From positions 4,540,501-4,604,500 of the forward strand of contig NZ_CP034437.1 in the NCBI RefSeq assembly GCF_003952225.1: a stretch of DNA of 64,000 bases. Direction: 5' to 3'. The notes beneath the pieces are model-generated. The model worked only from the letters and a program-made list of their open reading frames with translations, was not told the DNA's origin and did no database searches. The DNA comes from Paenibacillus albus (lineage in GTDB: Bacteria; Bacillota; Bacilli; Paenibacillales; Paenibacillaceae). A program made the translations under genes and the position numbers. Each line of letters begins with the position of its first letter. Positions within the stretch are counted from its first letter, which is position 1. Below, in pieces: positions 17,330 to 25,363 of this stretch.

Positions 17330-17656
17330 CTATTCTTCGTCGGCTTCAACGAATCTTTGCAGGGCAGAGAGCTTATTCTCCCAGTATCGTTCATAGTAGT
17401 TCAGCCAACTCTTAAGTTCCTGTAAAGGCTGCGTCTCAAGCCGGTAGCGCGTCTCGCGCCCGACCTTCCGTTCCTTAACCAGCCCCGCTTCCGCCAGAAT
17501 GCGCAGATGTTTCGAGACCGCTGTACGCGTCATTGTAAAATGTCCCGAAATCGCGGTAACCGGCATTTCATGGTCGACCAGAAGCTTCAGCACCTCGCGG
17601 CGGGTAGGGTCCGCTATCGCTTGAAAGACGTCATGCTTCCCAGATGGCAGCGCCAT
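17330..17656 (-). CDS. ArsR-family winged-helix repressor
   Basis: A 108-aa regulator with the ArsR helix-turn-helix (FQAIADPTRREVLKLL then TMTRTAVSKHLRILAEAGLV) and wing RKVGRETRYRLE. No cysteine metal sites are present. It belongs to the subgroup commonly paired with AHSA1/SRPBCC proteins. Its ATG is one base after the stop of the SRPBCC gene (TAAtATG), so the two are translationally coupled and it probably autoregulates the pair. Confidence 0.92.
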   Translation of the reverse strand: MALPSGKHDVFQAIADPTRREVLKLLVDHEMPVTAISGHFTMTRTAVSKHLRILAEAGLVKERKVGRETRYRLETQPLQELKSWLNYYERYWENKLSALQRFVEADEE

Positions 17657-17657
17657 A

Positions 17658-18083
17658 TTAAGCTTCGACGTATTTGCCGAGCGCGCTCTGCAGACCGATC
17701 CAGCCTTCGTTCATCCGATCGCGGATAAGGGCATGCGGCATGCCGTGCTCGATAATGTCCGTTTTCCAACCAGCATGAATAAGCGTGCATTCGGTCTGAT
17801 TGTCGGCAAGATCCTTCAATAGGATGGTAATCGTCCAATCCTTCCCCCAACCGAAGGATATGCGATTCGGCGCTTCAACCTCTTTCACCAGGCAGGCCTG
17901 AATGCCAAATGGACCCGCATCGATTTTGAACTCGTGGCCGACAACCGCTTCAAGGTCATTAGGCATGAACCAGGCGCTCAGCCCCTGCGCGGTCGAGACA
18001 GCATCCCATACTTTGAGAATTGGTGCTTTAAACGTAACCGTTTGGTTAATATCAGGTAGTGAATTTGATTGCTGTGTTTCCAT
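17658..18083 (-). CDS. SRPBCC/AHSA1-domain protein
   Basis: A 141-aa START-like protein (VTFKAPILKVWDAVSTAQG, ISFGWGKDWTITILLKDLA, QSALGKYVE end) of the activator-of-Hsp90 ATPase homologue type, expected to bind a hydrophobic ligand in the cytosol. An upstream in-frame extension of 37 codons reads through a terminator, so I place the start at the ATG 18081-18083 with AAAGGAG upstream. It is cotranscribed with the ArsR repressor gene immediately downstream. Ligand unknown. Confidence 0.88.
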   Translation of the reverse strand: METQQSNSLPDINQTVTFKAPILKVWDAVSTAQGLSAWFMPNDLEAVVGHEFKIDAGPFGIQACLVKEVEAPNRISFGWGKDWTITILLKDLADNQTECTLIHAGWKTDIIEHGMPHALIRDRMNEGWIGLQSALGKYVEA

Positions 18084-18132
18084 GTAGGCGTCGTCTCCTT
18101 TTTCGTATAAAGATAGGTTCAATTGTATTTTG

Positions 18133-18163
18133 AAAAAAAGCGAACCCATTTGGTTTCGCTTTT
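18133..18163 (-). terminator. Terminator of the 47-aa membrane peptide gene
   Basis: AAAAGCGAA and TTCGCTTTT pair over 9 bp; on the minus strand a T7 run follows. Confidence 0.8.
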
Positions 18164-18194
18164 GATTATATGACACCTTTTGGTTTCGAGTCAA

Positions 18195-18338
18195 TTAGTG
18201 CTTGTTTTTCTGTTCATTTTCCATGCCGTGGTCTTCCCATCTTCTCGAGTACGCTTTATTCGTCACCCAAATGGTTATCCAAGTCACTAAGATCGCGATG
18301 ATCGCTGCCGAAATCCAAACTCCTGTCGGTACACCCAT
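18195..18338 (-). CDS. Small single-pass membrane protein, 47 aa
   Basis: I found this by reading the minus strand. The ATG at 18336-18338 is preceded by AAAGGAGAGAG at good spacing, and the frame runs 47 codons to TAA. The product has an N-terminal membrane helix (MGVPTGVWISAAIIAILVTW and on to about residue 26), then NKAYSRRWEDH and a charged tail EQKNKH. A proper terminator follows. It resembles small YtzI-like membrane peptides of Bacillales only loosely, and I do not assign a function. The direction is opposite to the DMT transporter gene. Confidence 0.75.
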   Translation of the reverse strand: MGVPTGVWISAAIIAILVTWITIWVTNKAYSRRWEDHGMENEQKNKH

Positions 18339-18531
18339 CCTTTTCTCTCTCCTTTACCTGCAGGGATGCTTGCCTCTTCATTCAAAGCATAACAGATGAT
18401 GTTTGGTTTCGACAAATGAACACATTTTGACTTTTTCTCGCTATTGCGGCGGATCTGCTTTAGGGTGCATAATGATGAAGGTCGTTTTATAGATATTAAG
18501 CATGATCCCGCGTAAGAAAGGAACCTAGAAT

Positions 18532-19458
18532 TTGAAGCTAGCACCATCATCATCCAAACCGTCCGTCTCTCCTGCCATCCTGCTGCTCATCGGCATGCTC
18601 GCGATTTCATTCGCACCGATACTTGTCCGTTACTCGCACGCTCCGGTATCTGTTCAAGGCATGTACCGAATGTTGTTCACCTTCGTGCTCATGCTGCCTT
18701 TCGGTTCGAAACAGCTTGGCGCCGTGAAGCATATTTCGAAGAAAGATTGGATCTTGCTTGTCCTTGCAGGCATCTTCCTGGCTCTGCATTTCCTGCTCTG
18801 GATGGCATCACTGACGTATACATCCATTGCGAGCTCGACCATCCTTCTTGCTCTTGAGCCAGTATTCGTGCTTGTCGGAGCCTACTTCCTGTTCCGCGAC
18901 AAGGCGAACAAACTCGCCATCATCGGCATGATCGTCGCTCTTATCGGCGCAATGGGCATCGGTTCAGGCGATATTGCACTGTCCTCGCGCGCTTTCTATG
19001 GCGACATGCTGTCGTTCCTCGGTGCACTCGCTGTATCCGTAAATATGCTGCTTGCCAAACAAATTATGAAACGTGTCTCCTCATACCTGTACAGCTGCAT
19101 CGTGTTCGGCATTACGACAATCTGCTTCTTCATCTACAATGTTACAATGGGCATCTCGATGACGGATTATGCGCAGCGTGAATGGATTGTTTTCCTGCTG
19201 CTCGCCATCGTGCCAACGGTGTTCGGTCATCTCATCTTCAACTGGCTGCTCAAATATGTCAAACCAACGACGATCTCCATGTCGGTGCTTGCAGAGCCGG
19301 TCGGCGCAAGCCTTCTGGGCATGATGCTGTTCAGCGAGATGATAACCGGGTTCCAGCTCATTAGTGGCGCTTTTATCATCATCGGCCTTATTCTCTACAT
19401 GCGCGCGGAGAAACAGCCTATTGTTGAACAAAGCAACCAACAGCCCGTGAGTGCCTAA
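18532..19458 (+). CDS. EamA/DMT-family transporter
   Basis: A 308-aa integral membrane protein with ten predicted helices in two EamA repeats (about residues 15-145 and 160-295), the drug/metabolite transporter fold. It probably exports a metabolite or amino acid. The start is the TTG at 18532 with AAAGGA nine bases upstream; the first in-frame ATG is about 20 codons on and would cut into helix 1. It is monocistronic with its own terminator. The substrate cannot be inferred. Confidence 0.9.
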   Translation: MKLAPSSSKPSVSPAILLLIGMLAISFAPILVRYSHAPVSVQGMYRMLFTFVLMLPFGSKQLGAVKHISKKDWILLVLAGIFLALHFLLWMASLTYTSIASSTILLALEPVFVLVGAYFLFRDKANKLAIIGMIVALIGAMGIGSGDIALSSRAFYGDMLSFLGALAVSVNMLLAKQIMKRVSSYLYSCIVFGITTICFFIYNVTMGISMTDYAQREWIVFLLLAIVPTVFGHLIFNWLLKYVKPTTISMSVLAEPVGASLLGMMLFSEMITGFQLISGAFIIIGLILYMRAEKQPIVEQSNQQPVSA

Positions 19459-19473
19459 TATGCGCAACAAAAA

Positions 19474-19498
19474 GAGCCTGATTGCTCAGGCTCTTTTT
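19474..19498 (+). terminator. Terminator of the DMT transporter gene
   Basis: GAGCCTGA and TCAGGCTC with a TTGC loop, followed by TTTTTT, 15 bp after the stop. Confidence 0.93.
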
Positions 19499-19510
19499 TG
19501 CTGCCTATCA

Positions 19511-20140
19511 TTATGCCAAGCCGTGCTCTTCGCGAATGCGGTACAAGCCTTGAATAATAGGTTCAGCCGGATCGCGATTCAGCAGGAAGTGAGCCATCAG
19601 CATATGCAGCGGCAGCGCACAAATATTATTGCCATCGCTGATTGCCGGGAACCCAGCTTCAAGCACCGGACCATGCTCTTCATTCAGATCAAGATCGACA
19701 TACACTTGCTCATCCGGGAACTCTTCGCGGATCGCTTTCGCGCACGTAGGAACAAGGTAAACGTCAATGACCGCTTTAGCCTGCTCTTCGTTAAGCGGAG
19801 GAGTTGGCAGCAAGTGGTCGCCGCCTTTGTCCATGAGATCCAAGAAGAAGGACGTCATCCACAATGATGGATCATCATTGGTTTGGAAGACATTCAACAG
19901 CTCGCGCATGAAGAATCCGCAAACATTGGTTGAACCTTCTTTTTGCTCAACCTTGTACACGAAGATCGGACCGTACACTTCATGCATCATGACTTGTCCA
20001 TCGACATCTTCTTCTTCAAACTTGAATCGGAGTGCTTTAAGCCCATTATCTAACAAAGCTTGAATGAGTCGTTGCAATTCCTCTTCGGGGATTGCTTGTT
20101 GTTCCATCTCATTTGTATTGTCTACATTATTCGTTGTCAT
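19511..20140 (-). CDS. Hypothetical protein, acidic, about 209 aa
   Basis: I do not recognise this protein. It is acidic and soluble, without signal peptide or membrane segment. An N-terminal part contains EEELQRLIQALLDNGLKALR, and there are two similar-looking alpha/beta stretches (VMMHEVYGPIFVYKVEQKEG, later ICALPLHMLMAHFLLNRDPA). The ATG at 20138-20140 has a modest GGGTGA site. Codon use fits the neighbours, so it is likely real. It is downstream of the M42 peptidase and could share its transcript. Confidence 0.75.
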   Translation of the reverse strand: MTTNNVDNTNEMEQQAIPEEELQRLIQALLDNGLKALRFKFEEEDVDGQVMMHEVYGPIFVYKVEQKEGSTNVCGFFMRELLNVFQTNDDPSLWMTSFFLDLMDKGGDHLLPTPPLNEEQAKAVIDVYLVPTCAKAIREEFPDEQVYVDLDLNEEHGPVLEAGFPAISDGNNICALPLHMLMAHFLLNRDPAEPIIQGLYRIREEHGLA

Positions 20141-20219
20141 TTTTATTCACCCGTCATTCATCATATAATGATCGTTTCTGAGTTGTCTACTCGTAATTTT
20201 TCCAAACTTGTCGTTTCCT

Positions 20220-21284
20220 CTATGCGCGGGGCTCCATAATGTACGCCAGCAGCAGCGCCGCAGTGTTCATCACCGCATTGCTGTGCGTGCGTTCCATGCT
20301 GTGAGAAGCATGTACGCCAGGGCCGATCAGCGCTGCTTTGATGTTGCTTCCGCCATGCATCGCTGCGGACGCATCCGAGCCGTAATGCGGATAAATGTCG
20401 ACCGCGTACGGAAGCTCTTCACGTTTCGCAAGATCAATAAGCGCGGAAGTCATTAAGTAATCATAAGGGCCGGTAGAATCTTTGGCACAGATCGACACGT
20501 CATATTCGGTTGTCGAAAGGTCATCGCCCATCGCACCCATATCGACGGCGATCATTTCTGTAATATCCTGCGGGATATACGAGCTGCCGTGACCCACTTC
20601 TTCATACGTCGAAATGATGATTTTGACCGTGCGAACGGGCTGCTTTCCTTCGTCCTTCAGCCATTTCATTAGACCGAAGATCGCCGCTACGCTCGCTTTA
20701 TCATCCAGATGCCGCGACTTGATGAAACCGCTTGGCAGTACGCGAGTTCTTGCATCCCACGAGATGAAATCTCCCACGCCGATGCCAAGCTTCAGCACAT
20801 CGTCCTTCGATTTGACCGTCTCGTCAATTCGAATTTCCATATTCGCTTCTTCTCGCTTCAGATCTCGGGCATCCGTGAAGACGTGAACAGATGGCTTCGT
20901 CGTCAAGACCGTTCCATCGTATGCCCGCCCATTCCTCGTATGAATGAGGCAGTACTCCCCTTCAACGGAATGCATCGCATAGCCGCCAACCGGCGTGAAC
21001 CGAATGGTGCCGTTGCTCTTGATGGAACGAACCATCGCGCCAAGCGTATCGACATGCGCGGTTAATGCAATGACTTCATTTTCTTTCGGATTGGAGCCCG
21101 GAATCGTAATGATGCCGTTCCCCTTCGGCGTGAATTCAAGCGAAAGCCCTAGCTTCGACGCCTCCTCTTGAATCAGACGCATGATCTGCATGCAGAAGCC
21201 GCTTGGGCTAGGAGTAAAAAGCAATTTCTCAAGCAATTGAATCGTATAAGGACGGTCTAAATTCGGTTTAAGCGGTGTACCCAT
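20220..21284 (-). CDS. M42-family metallopeptidase (glutamyl aminopeptidase/YsdC-like)
   Basis: A 354-aa dinuclear zinc aminopeptidase of the PepA/FrvX/DHAP type. The metal ligands are in LTAHVDTLGAMV (His, Asp), RHLDDKASVAA (Asp), TYEEVGHGSS (catalytic Glu-Glu), IAVDMGAMGDD and the final HASHSMERTH. It trims N-terminal residues of peptides in the cytosol. The ATG at 21282-21284 lies about 13 bases after AAAGGAG, a long spacing, but gives the family-typical start. No operon partner is certain. Confidence 0.92.
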   Translation of the reverse strand: MGTPLKPNLDRPYTIQLLEKLLFTPSPSGFCMQIMRLIQEEASKLGLSLEFTPKGNGIITIPGSNPKENEVIALTAHVDTLGAMVRSIKSNGTIRFTPVGGYAMHSVEGEYCLIHTRNGRAYDGTVLTTKPSVHVFTDARDLKREEANMEIRIDETVKSKDDVLKLGIGVGDFISWDARTRVLPSGFIKSRHLDDKASVAAIFGLMKWLKDEGKQPVRTVKIIISTYEEVGHGSSYIPQDITEMIAVDMGAMGDDLSTTEYDVSICAKDSTGPYDYLMTSALIDLAKREELPYAVDIYPHYGSDASAAMHGGSNIKAALIGPGVHASHSMERTHSNAVMNTAALLLAYIMEPRA

Positions 21285-21356
21285 AGCTCACCATGCACTC
21301 CTTTATGAAATCACAATACCTCTATAATAGCTGATCCTGCGTCAAAATCCTATTTT

Positions 21357-23066
21357 CTACAATCGAATAAAGAGAAGAACCGCTAGTCCGCTCGCAGCAA
21401 GCATAGTATCTCGCAGCTTCCATTTCTCCGTGACGAGCAAGGTCGGTTGACGCTTCCTGCCAACACCTCGGCTCTCGAGTGCATCCGAGACTTGTTCCCC
21501 TAGACGGAACAAAGCAAGCATGAACGGCACGGCTGTTTCACGCAGTTGACGGATCGCATTACGCGCTGTTCGGCGAGTCTGCTTGCCCCTTGCCATGGTG
21601 ACACGCCCGAATCGTTCCCACTCCGACAAGAGCACCGGAATAAACCGCAGAAGTAGTGTGACGGTCAAGATCATTTTGGTCCCCCATAGCGGCACCTTCC
21701 CCCAAAAGCCAAGCAATTGTTCGAGGGATCTGCGCAGACGAAGCGGCGTGACGGCGAGCGGCAGGCCAAGGCCGAGCAGCATCGCGATAAACGGTCGAAC
21801 GAGCGACTGCAGCGATTCCAAAAAGCTACTTGGGCTAAAATAGCCCCCATGCCCATTAGGACCTACGCCAGCGAAGACAGATAACGAGAGGGTGAAGAGT
21901 GCAAGTGCAATAATCGCGCTTCGCCAGCGCCTTAGCGGTATGCGGCCTACAATGATAGAGATAGCTGTAAGAATGCTCATCACACCGACACCAAGCCACG
22001 TCGATTGCGTTAGAATTGCGGCGGAAATCAGAATATACGACAGCCATACCGAGCGCGGATCAAACTTGATTAGCGGCGATGGCTTATCTTCGGCGATCCG
22101 AGCTTGAAAAGGCGTTCTGGCAGCTTGAATGGTCGGTGCTGAGTGATTGGCGGTATCAGCTTGGTTTACACGAGCTGGCGCTTGCAGCATAGGAAGTGCG
22201 CCAGCTAACTCGGACAGGCTCCAGATTCCATCGCTCGAAATCCCCATTCGGTGCAACCGGTGCGCAATTCGCAGCCAGTCCGGCACATCCATGCCGGCTG
22301 TAACGAGCAATTCAGGTTCCGCCAGCAACATCTCCCTCGTGCAGAGCATAGCGCTGCCGTCCTGTGTCATTAGCAAGATGCGGCTTGCCAGCTGCAGCGC
22401 CCAGTCGCTCTCGTGCGAGATTAACAGCACGCCTTGACCTTGAGCTGCCAAGCGCTTCAGCTGCTTGCCTAGCTGCTCTTGCCCGTCGGCATCAAGCCCA
22501 GCGGTCGGCTCATCTAGCAGCAGCCAGTCCGCAGGAGGCGCGAATAGGCAGGCAAGGGCCGTTCTTCTTCGTTCGCCGCCGCTCATGAAAAAAGGATCGC
22601 GCGCAAGCCATGACTCGTCCCACCCGACGGCAGCGAGTGCAGCCTTCATTCGCACATGCTGCTCGCCTTCGCTCAGCCCATAGGGCCGCAGCGTGTAGAG
22701 AAGCTCCTCCTTGACCGATCGCGCGAAGAGCTGTTCTTCCGGCGACTGGCAGGAATAGCTGTATGCAAGCAGCGCTTGCGGGTTTGGTTTCAACCTTGCC
22801 CGTGATCGAATCGAAGCTTGCGCGGAGCCAGCAGTCCATAAATCCACGTCACCGTAACGTACAGCTAGACCACTTGGCTCCCGTAAACCTGCGATGATCT
22901 CCATCAGCCTTGTTTTGCCGACTCCGTTAGCGCCAAGAAGTACGGTTATCTCTCCCTGGGGGAGAACAATCGGTTCCGGTGTCTGCGAATCGCCGCTTAA
23001 TCGTTCTATCTCTATATGTAACCCAGCTTGGATGAATCTCAATCCTTGGATCGTGAGATTGTTCAT
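21357..23066 (-). CDS. ECF transporter ATPase fused to the transmembrane (T) component
   Basis: A 569-aa fusion. Residues 1 to about 270 form an EcfA-type ATPase (Walker A GANGVGKTR, signature MSGGERRRTALA, Walker B WLLLDEPTAGLD, switch His in LLISHESDWAL). A linker follows, then an EcfT-like membrane domain at about 330-569, with several helices and the coupling arginine-rich segments RGKQTRRTARNAI and SDALESRGVGRKRQ. The ATG at 23064-23066 overlaps the stop of the upstream ATPase gene (ATGA), so the pair is coupled. With the second ATPase and the divergent BioY it would make a complete biotin importer in two operons. ATPase and T parts are usually separate proteins. Confidence 0.9.
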   Translation of the reverse strand: MNNLTIQGLRFIQAGLHIEIERLSGDSQTPEPIVLPQGEITVLLGANGVGKTRLMEIIAGLREPSGLAVRYGDVDLWTAGSAQASIRSRARLKPNPQALLAYSYSCQSPEEQLFARSVKEELLYTLRPYGLSEGEQHVRMKAALAAVGWDESWLARDPFFMSGGERRRTALACLFAPPADWLLLDEPTAGLDADGQEQLGKQLKRLAAQGQGVLLISHESDWALQLASRILLMTQDGSAMLCTREMLLAEPELLVTAGMDVPDWLRIAHRLHRMGISSDGIWSLSELAGALPMLQAPARVNQADTANHSAPTIQAARTPFQARIAEDKPSPLIKFDPRSVWLSYILISAAILTQSTWLGVGVMSILTAISIIVGRIPLRRWRSAIIALALFTLSLSVFAGVGPNGHGGYFSPSSFLESLQSLVRPFIAMLLGLGLPLAVTPLRLRRSLEQLLGFWGKVPLWGTKMILTVTLLLRFIPVLLSEWERFGRVTMARGKQTRRTARNAIRQLRETAVPFMLALFRLGEQVSDALESRGVGRKRQPTLLVTEKWKLRDTMLAASGLAVLLFIRL

Positions 23067-23923
23067 AGCTCTGCAAGCACCTGCTCCCATTCCGTCGCCG
23101 TCTCCGGATAAGGACGCGCAAGCTTTCCTTGCCGCCCAAGCTCGAGTGCTAACGCGGGCAAATAAGGCAGCCGCAAACCACAAGCCTGACAGGGAGTCGT
23201 CCTATTCGTTTCCAACAAATGCGACTCAGCTCCATCAACGCCGTACAAAAAATCTCTCCCTAACCCATCGAACACGATGCGTCCCTCTCTCATGGCGACT
23301 ACCCGCGAACCGCCTTCAAGCTCCTGCAGCCGTTGCGTCACCCACACGACTGCCGTTCCTTGCTGGTGCAGCGTCCTCGCAAGCCGCATAACTTCCGCGC
23401 AAGATTGATCGTCCAGCATTGAGGTCGCTTCATCGAAGACGATGAGCGGCGCACTGGCCGCGGAAGCAGCCGCAACAGCAGCGAGCTGACGCTGACCGCC
23501 AGATAAGCGATTCCACGGTTCCTCTCCAATCGCGAGCAGCCCCGTATGCGTTAGAACAAGCTCCGTGCGCTGAATAATCTCATCCGCCGGTATACCCTGC
23601 CATTCCAGCGCGAAGCGTATTTCTTGCCTTGGCGTCTCGGCAAACAGCTGAGAATCCGGAGTTTGCATAACATAGGGCATCGGTCTGTCGCCGGCAAAGC
23701 CCCGATTCCACGATCCGTGAATGCCATCAATTGTTAACCCGGCGAGCAGCCTTGCCAAGGTCGACTTCCCGCTCCCGTTCGTCCCTACTATGTTCACCCA
23801 CTCACCTGGTGAAAGGGAGAAATCAATATGATCTAAACGAGGAGAAACTTCGCCGGAGTCAAGAATTCGTTCCAAATTGACATCGGCTAGAACTAAGCTT
23901 CCCTCTGATGCAAACAAGCTCAC
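23063..23923 (-). CDS. ecfA: ECF transporter ATPase (second ATP-binding subunit)
   Basis: A 286-aa ABC ATPase: Walker A GTNGSGKST, Q-loop VMQTPDSQLF, signature LSGGQRQLAAVAAA, Walker B PLIVFDEATSMLDD and switch region VVWVTQRL, in which the usual His is replaced by Gln. The frame opens at an ATG (23962) next to the BirA operator without a ribosome site. The GTG at 23921-23923 has AAGAGGGA at correct spacing, so I prefer it. It overlaps the ATPase-T fusion by four bases. It is expected to pair with the fusion's ATPase domain to drive biotin uptake through BioY. Confidence 0.88.
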   Translation of the reverse strand: MSLFASEGSLVLADVNLERILDSGEVSPRLDHIDFSLSPGEWVNIVGTNGSGKSTLARLLAGLTIDGIHGSWNRGFAGDRPMPYVMQTPDSQLFAETPRQEIRFALEWQGIPADEIIQRTELVLTHTGLLAIGEEPWNRLSGGQRQLAAVAAASAASAPLIVFDEATSMLDDQSCAEVMRLARTLHQQGTAVVWVTQRLQELEGGSRVVAMREGRIVFDGLGRDFLYGVDGAESHLLETNRTTPCQACGLRLPYLPALALELGRQGKLARPYPETATEWEQVLAEL

Positions 23924-23968
23924 AAAATTCCCTCTTCCCAAAAATAGTTTCACGTGATACATTTTTAT

Positions 23969-23999
23969 TGTTAACCATCACTAGATAACAAGGTTAACA
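23969..23999. promoter_or_regulatory. BirA (biotin repressor) operator
   Basis: TGTTAACC (23969-23976) and GGTTAACA (23992-23999) form a perfect inverted repeat with a 15-bp spacer, matching the known BirA operator pattern TTGTTAAC-N14/16-GTTAACAA. It lies between bioY and the divergent ECF ATPase gene and probably represses both when biotin is plentiful. Confidence 0.88.
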
Positions 24000-24018
24000 T
24001 TCGAGAGGAGAAATGACA

Positions 24019-24639
24019 ATGGAACCGACAAAAGTTACTGCAGGCCACTCCCCTATATCGGCAAGCAAACAAAATGAAACTACATACTGGATTCGCAGCA
24101 TTGTGTTTACCGCGCTCTTCGCAGCGCTCTTCATCGCTTTCGGTTATGTGAGCATCAACCTCGGCTTCACACCTGTGCCGATTACGCTCCAGACATTCGC
24201 CGTTATGCTTGCAGGCGGACTGTTAGGCGCAAGGTATGGCTTCTGGAGCATCGCCATCGTTGTCCTATTGACCGCGGCGGGTTTGCCTCTGATTCATGGA
24301 AATGGCGGCTTGTCATTGATCTTCGGGAACACCGGCGGATACATCTGGATGTTTCCGATCTCTGCCTTATTGATCGGCTTTGCCAGCGACCGATTGTTCG
24401 CAAGCACCAAATCGTTGTCACGCAGCCGAGTGATCCTGCTGTTCATCAGCCTTGTCTTATTCAGCGTAGTTCTTGCTTACATCGGAGGCGTACCATGGCT
24501 TGCCTATAAAGCTCATATGACATTCCGCGAAGCCATGGTAGCCGGATGTTACCCGTACCTTACGGGAGACATCACCAAAGCCATTGTAGCCACTTTCCTC
24601 ATCCGAACGCTTCGCCCGCTGTTGCCTAAACTCCGCTAG
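24019..24639 (+). CDS. bioY: Biotin-specific S component of an ECF transporter
   Basis: A 206-aa membrane protein with about six helices. BioY family landmarks are TPVPITLQTFAVMLAGGLLG, RYGFWSIAIVVLLTAAGLPL, the GYIWMFPISA region and the C-terminal PYLTGDITKAIVATFL. It binds biotin and associates with the ECF energising module encoded divergently. Two ATGs are possible; the second (24019-24021) is eight bases from GAGGAG, the first (24013) only two. The BirA operator upstream fits. It is close to a biotin-dependent carboxylase operon. Confidence 0.95.
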   Translation: MEPTKVTAGHSPISASKQNETTYWIRSIVFTALFAALFIAFGYVSINLGFTPVPITLQTFAVMLAGGLLGARYGFWSIAIVVLLTAAGLPLIHGNGGLSLIFGNTGGYIWMFPISALLIGFASDRLFASTKSLSRSRVILLFISLVLFSVVLAYIGGVPWLAYKAHMTFREAMVAGCYPYLTGDITKAIVATFLIRTLRPLLPKLR

Positions 24640-24656
24640 TCTTTTGATTGAATTTG

Positions 24657-25256
24657 CTAATCCGTCCAGCCGACCTGCTTCTTCAGCTCTTGCTCGAGAA
24701 GGCTTCGCAGCTCCCGCAGCGTCGGCTTGCGGATTGTAACGACCACGCTCTTCCCCTTCACATCCATCTTCTGAATATGGACAAGTCGAGGCAGCTCACT
24801 TCCCAGCGGAATGACCATATTGTCAAAATAACTCTTCTTGAGCGTTATCCCCTTCAGCTTCGCCTCTTCCACCACAGCTACTACATTCGGCTCGCTCCAC
24901 ATCAGTTTATATGTAATGACGAGTCCTGCCGGAATTCGCTTCTTATACTTCACATTCACATGCGCAACAAGCTTATCCTCCTGCAGCTCTAACCTTGCAC
25001 CGGTGATCCGGATATCCGGACTGTAATCGGGGTGCAAGCGGATGGACGCTTTGCCAATGTTATTGATGTCGGCTTCCGTGAGCACGAATTCTGTATCCAG
25101 CTGTCGCAGCATCGTAAGTGCACGGTCCATAATCGGAACCGGAGCGTAGTTTAAATTCAAGTCTTCCTCTGGCTTCACGTACCAGATTGCAAATGTGCCA
25201 GCACCTGTAACGAGTAGAATGAGCACAATCATGGAGATCAGCAATTTGCGAATCAC
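24657..25256 (-). CDS. YpmS-like DUF2140 protein, single N-terminal membrane helix
   Basis: A 199-aa protein with one N-terminal transmembrane helix (about residues 5-26, IVLILLVTGAGTFAIW) and an extracytoplasmic domain. The pattern of MRQLDTEFVLTEADINNI, ARLELQEDKLVAHVNVKY and EAKLKGITLKKSYFDNM resembles Bacillus YpmS (DUF2140), whose function is not settled. The start is a GTG at 25254-25256 preceded by AAGGAGAG. It converges with bioY, only 17 bp apart, with no obvious terminator between. A TATAAT box on the minus strand at 25283-25288 may be its promoter. Confidence 0.8.
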   Translation of the reverse strand: MIRKLLISMIVLILLVTGAGTFAIWYVKPEEDLNLNYAPVPIMDRALTMLRQLDTEFVLTEADINNIGKASIRLHPDYSPDIRITGARLELQEDKLVAHVNVKYKKRIPAGLVITYKLMWSEPNVVAVVEEAKLKGITLKKSYFDNMVIPLGSELPRLVHIQKMDVKGKSVVVTIRKPTLRELRSLLEQELKKQVGWTD

Positions 25257-25311
25257 AAGAAACTCTCCTTCCTGATCCCCCTATTATAGCGTCGATTGCA
25301 CCAAACGAGAA

Positions 25312-25351
25312 CAAGCCGCCTCCCGCCATGAATCGACAGGAAACGGCTTAT
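25312..25351 (-). terminator. Probable terminator of the guanidine operon
   Basis: AAGCCG/CGGCTT with an imperfect CTCCC/GGA inner stem, 12 bp after the allophanate hydrolase stop, followed by a T-rich GTTCTCGTTT on the minus strand. Confidence 0.5.
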
Positions 25352-25363
25352 GGACACAACGAG

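Noticed and set aside
23063-23962. ECF ATPase start at the ATG 23960-23962
   Set aside because: It touches the BirA operator and has no ribosome site; the GTG at 23923 has AAGAGGGA.
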